In this document: piece by piece, positions 5,922 to 7,957 of the stretch
How the letters are laid out: each line of letters opens with the position of its first letter
How positions within the stretch are numbered: the first letter of the stretch is position 1
NCBI GenBank assembly: GCA_023416875.1
Contig: JAEZGT010000310.1
Coordinates: 1 to 7,957 of the forward strand
Source: Pseudomonadota bacterium
Lineage (GTDB): Bacteria; Pseudomonadota; Gammaproteobacteria; Pseudomonadales; Cellvibrionaceae
Length of the DNA stretch: 7,957 nucleotides
Direction: 5' to 3'
Made by a program: the position numbers and the translations under genes
Notes under the pieces: generated by a model
The model's database searches: none
What the model saw: the letters and a program-made list of their open reading frames with translations, nothing else
Told to the model about the DNA's origin: nothing

Positions 5922-6755
5922 TTATTCCCCCGCCAGTTCAGTGACCTCGCCGTAGGCGTCGCCGCCGAGCTGGCGGGCAAAATAATCGAGGGCCGGCGCC
6001 ATCACCTCGGCGAGGTTCCACGGAGGATTGATCACGATCATGCCGCTGCCGGTCATGCCCGGCTGGCGGTGATCACGGGTGATGCCCAACTCCAGTTGCA
6101 CAACCCTGCGGATACCGCTGCTGCGCATACGCCGCCGGAGAAACTCCGCGCGCTCGGGATCGGCAATGGGATACCAGATGGCGTAAACGCCGGTGGCAAA
6201 TTTGCGGTACAGCTGTTTGACGTGCTCGACGACTTTGCCGTATTCGTCTTTCAGTTCATAGGACGGATCGATCAACACCAAGCCGCGCCGCTCCGGCGGT
6301 GGTATCAGCGCCAAACTCTTCTGCCAGCCGTCTTCGGCGTAACACTGCACGTTTTTGCTCAGGCCAAAGGTCTGCTCCAACTGCTTCCGGTCCGCCGGGT
6401 GCAGCTCGCACAGCACCAAGCGATCCTGCGGGCGCAATACATGTTGCGCGAACCAGGGAGAGCCAGGATAGGCCGTTAAATGGCTGCCGCAGGCCGCCTT
6501 CACACACTCGCGGTAATCGTCGAGGGCCAGCGGCAGGGTGCGCGCGTGCCACAACAGCTCGATTCCGCGGTGGTACTCGGCAGTTTTATTGGCTTCTGCG
6601 GTGGTGAGGTCGTAAAACCCGGCGCCGGCGTGGGTATCGAAATAGCAGATGGGTTTGTCCTTCTGCAGCATGTAGCGGAGGATCTGTACCAGGACGGCAT
6701 GTTTAATGACGTCGGCGTGATTGCCGGCGTGGAAGGCGTGGCGATAGCTGAGCAT
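5922..6755 (-). CDS. rlmJ: 23S rRNA (adenine-2030-N6)-methyltransferase RlmJ
   Basis: Transfers a methyl group from S-adenosylmethionine to N6 of A2030 in 23S rRNA; cytoplasmic. The 277 residues match E. coli RlmJ (280) in length and along their whole extent. The diagnostic start MLSYRHAFHAGNHADV fixes the ATG at 6755, although only a weak GAG-type ribosome site precedes it. The SAM-binding loop is FDTHAGAG (39-46). The catalytic motif IV reads DPSY (163-166) where N6-adenine methyltransferases usually have DPPY, as I recall for E. coli RlmJ. Other family blocks are YPGSP (96-100), ELHPAD (117-122), YAIWYPI (191-197) and GMIVINPPW near the C terminus. No damage is visible. It is separated from phoX by 77 bases holding the Pho box and a large inverted repeat, with no standard terminator of its own. 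Upstream is a divergent gene. Confidence 0.96.
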   Translation of the reverse strand: MLSYRHAFHAGNHADVIKHAVLVQILRYMLQKDKPICYFDTHAGAGFYDLTTAEANKTAEYHRGIELLWHARTLPLALDDYRECVKAACGSHLTAYPGSPWFAQHVLRPQDRLVLCELHPADRKQLEQTFGLSKNVQCYAEDGWQKSLALIPPPERRGLVLIDPSYELKDEYGKVVEHVKQLYRKFATGVYAIWYPIADPERAEFLRRRMRSSGIRRVVQLELGITRDHRQPGMTGSGMIVINPPWNLAEVMAPALDYFARQLGGDAYGEVTELAGE

Positions 6756-6839
6756 GGCAGAGTTCTCGATTCGGTGAGGCAGTATTCAGAAATCAGCCGC
6801 CGGCATCAAGCCCGCCGCCGGATGACCTAAGCCCAACGG

Positions 6840-6877
6840 ATAATAGCCCTTCGAAAAATTCCGAATATTTGAATATT
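6840..6877 (-). promoter_or_regulatory. Possible rlmJ promoter with AT-rich palindromic site
   Basis: On the minus strand TATTAT (6845-6840) is a 5/6 match to a -10 box, about 85 bases before the rlmJ ATG. No good -35 sits at 16-18 bases upstream. The place where it would be is occupied by AATATT-N2-AATATT (6864-6877), two copies of a 6-base palindrome. This may be a protein-binding site or an AT-rich promoter upstream region. Weak evidence. Confidence 0.25.
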
Positions 6878-6921
6878 GGCGCAGGCTGGCAGGGATTAAG
6901 CCGAGGGGAACGGCGTCGCAG

Positions 6922-6934
6922 AACGGATTGGTAT
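6922..6934. repeat. 13-base intergenic repeat, copy 2
   Basis: Second exact copy of AACGGATTGGTAT, in the divergent intergenic region between rlmJ and the coiled-coil gene, about 50 bases before the -35 of the latter. See the copy at 3718-3730. No inverted repeat surrounds it. Confidence 0.35.
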
Positions 6935-6979
6935 GCCTCCGCAAAACCGAGCTTTTCATTACTTTTCGGGAACACTTGA

Positions 6980-7007
6980 TTGAAAAGGCATCAACTTTTG
7001 GGATAAT
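6980..7007 (+). promoter_or_regulatory. Sigma-70 promoter of the coiled-coil gene
   Basis: TTGAAA (6980-6985, 5/6 to the -35 consensus), a 16-base spacer and GATAAT (7002-7007, 5/6 to the -10 consensus). Transcription would start near 7013-7015, giving a leader of about 25 bases before the ATG at 7038. This is the best promoter in the window and suggests constitutive or growth-linked expression. Confidence 0.65.
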
Positions 7008-7037
7008 GGCCCGGCCTATAACGAGATAAATCCCGCC

Positions 7038-7957
7038 ATGAGATTGCATTTTTCCCTGCTCCGCACGTTTCGCATCCTGCTCTGTATAAGCTTGCTGGCA
7101 CCCGCTCTGGCGACCGCTTCCACAGAAGCCATCGCCCGTCTTGAAACGCGCCTGAAGACTCACGCTAGCGACATGCAAAAGCTTGAGCAGGAGGTGGAAT
7201 TCGCGCAATACAAACGCCGGTCCGCCGAGGAAAAACTGCAGGAAGTGGAGGAAGAACTCAAAGAGCGGGAAGTCCAGCTGGTGCGCATGCGCGCGGAAAT
7301 GGGTGAGAACCCGACCGACGCTCAGCAGGAAGCCCTGGATAATGAAGCCCGCCGCATCGCCCTGGCGCAGCTCAGCATCAAATCTCGCGCCGCCGCCATC
7401 ACTCGCCTGGAGCGCAAAGAACAGGAACTGCAAACCGCGCTGAACAATATCCGCGACGGCATCGCCAAAACCGAAAGAGAAATCGTCACCATCAAAGCTC
7501 GCCAGGAAGCGGAAGTCCAAGCGCGCAACCGCGCCATGCAGCAGCAGCTCGAAGCCCTGCAGCAGGAAAACGAACAATTGCGGATCGCTATGGAAGAAGA
7601 GGCCAAACGCGCAGAAGAAGCTGCCCGGCAGGCGGAGTTAGCGCAACAGGAAGCCATGCGCCGAGCAGAAGAACAAGCGGCGGCGCTGGCCGCGCAAATC
7701 GCCGCAGAGCAGCAGGCGCGCGCTACCGAGGAACAGGCCGCAGCGACCGCCGCCGAGGTGAAATCGCCAGAGGTGGAGCAGAACCCGGATTTGAGTCAGG
7801 TGGTGCTGGAAGGCGAACCGCCGATTTTTCAGGACGAGGATACGATAAAGGTCACTATCCGCAGCCGCTCCATCGATACTCCCGTGCTGATGACCCCGGT
7901 CGGTCCGAATCTCTATCGCGCCGAAGTGAGCGTGGAACCGGGGCGCGCGTTTTTTGA
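7038..7957 (+). CDS. Secreted coiled-coil protein, unrecognised (3' end outside window)
   Basis: The frame is open from ATG 7038 to the window edge (306 complete codons plus two bases). A Sec signal peptide covers residues 1 to ~25-27 (hydrophobic core LLCISLLAPALA, cleavage after ALA or ATA). Residues ~30-240 are highly charged and rich in Glu, Gln, Ala, Arg and Lys, with heptad-like patterns such as LQEVEEELKEREVQL and LEALQQENEQLRIAM. The second half becomes Ala/Glu/Gln-rich, like TolA-type helical stalks. From ~241 the character changes to a Pro/Val-containing, probably beta-rich part (VVLEGEPPIF, TIKVTIRS, NLYRAEVSVEPG), the start of a C-terminal domain cut by the window. A promoter at 6980-7007 and no in-frame break support a real gene; the ribosome site is weak (GAG about 12 bases away). 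I cannot name the family. A periplasmic or envelope-associated structural or binding role is plausible only from signal peptide and coil. Confidence 0.85.
   Translation, partial: MRLHFSLLRTFRILLCISLLAPALATASTEAIARLETRLKTHASDMQKLEQEVEFAQYKRRSAEEKLQEVEEELKEREVQLVRMRAEMGENPTDAQQEALDNEARRIALAQLSIKSRAAAITRLERKEQELQTALNNIRDGIAKTEREIVTIKARQEAEVQARNRAMQQQLEALQQENEQLRIAMEEEAKRAEEAARQAELAQQEAMRRAEEQAAALAAQIAAEQQARATEEQAAATAAEVKSPEVEQNPDLSQVVLEGEPPIFQDEDTIKVTIRSRSIDTPVLMTPVGPNLYRAEVSVEPGRAFF

Noticed and set aside
6796..6821. Direct repeat GCCGCCGG at 6796-6803 and 6814-6821
   Set aside because: Only eight GC-rich bases in GC-rich DNA; likely chance.
6786..7577. Minus-strand frame of 263 codons opposite the coiled-coil gene
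   Set aside because: The plus frame has a signal peptide, promoter and coherent coiled coil. The minus product is Phe/Leu-rich, as expected for the complement of Glu/Lys/Gln codons, and matches nothing recognisable.
1..7957. A defence, toxin-antitoxin, phage or mobile-element system
   Set aside because: No transposase, integrase, nuclease, terminal repeats or toxin-antitoxin pair was found; the genes are cell-wall, nutrient-scavenging and housekeeping functions.

Overview
The window reads as chromosomal DNA of a Gram-negative gammaproteobacterium, most likely of the Cellvibrionaceae type (Cellvibrio, Saccharophagus, Teredinibacter, Gilvimarinus and relatives). This is an inference. It rests on a pectate lyase lipoprotein with a long polyserine linker, a habit of secreted polysaccharidases in that group, and on clearly gammaproteobacterial RlmJ and YcbB-type L,D-transpeptidase sequences. 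Base composition is moderately GC-rich. No tRNA, rRNA, CRISPR array, insertion sequence or phage gene was seen.

Layout. Positions 1-1898 (+ strand) hold the 3' part of a YcbB/LdtD-type L,D-transpeptidase, overlapping by 11 bases a secreted M15-family peptidase; this is a peptidoglycan cross-linking and editing pair. Position 1903 begins the 3' end of a convergent gene (1903-3582, - strand) for a PL1 pectate lyase lipoprotein. Its upstream region (3583-3780) holds three TGGT-N3-ACCA-like sites and a leader that could fold to hide the ribosome binding site. Next on the - strand is a Tat-exported alkaline phosphatase PhoX (3826-5844), with an intrinsic terminator after it (3784-3808) and a Pho-box-like site before it (5897-5914). 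Then comes rlmJ, a 23S rRNA m6A2030 methyltransferase (5922-6755, - strand). A 282-bp divergent intergenic region (6756-7037) carries a good sigma-70 promoter for the last gene (7038 to the window end, + strand), an unrecognised secreted coiled-coil protein that is still open at the edge.

How the genes work together. The first two should act in the periplasm on cell-wall cross-links. The pectate lyase and PhoX are both exported nutrient-scavenging enzymes, one for plant or algal polyuronide carbon and one for phosphate from phosphoesters. They have separate control signals, so they look like neighbours and not an operon. RlmJ is housekeeping. I see no clear undescribed multi-gene system. The points most worth checking are the pectate lyase control region, the Pho box and large inverted repeat before phoX, the calcium-loop-like insertion in the M15 peptidase, and the unidentified coiled-coil protein.
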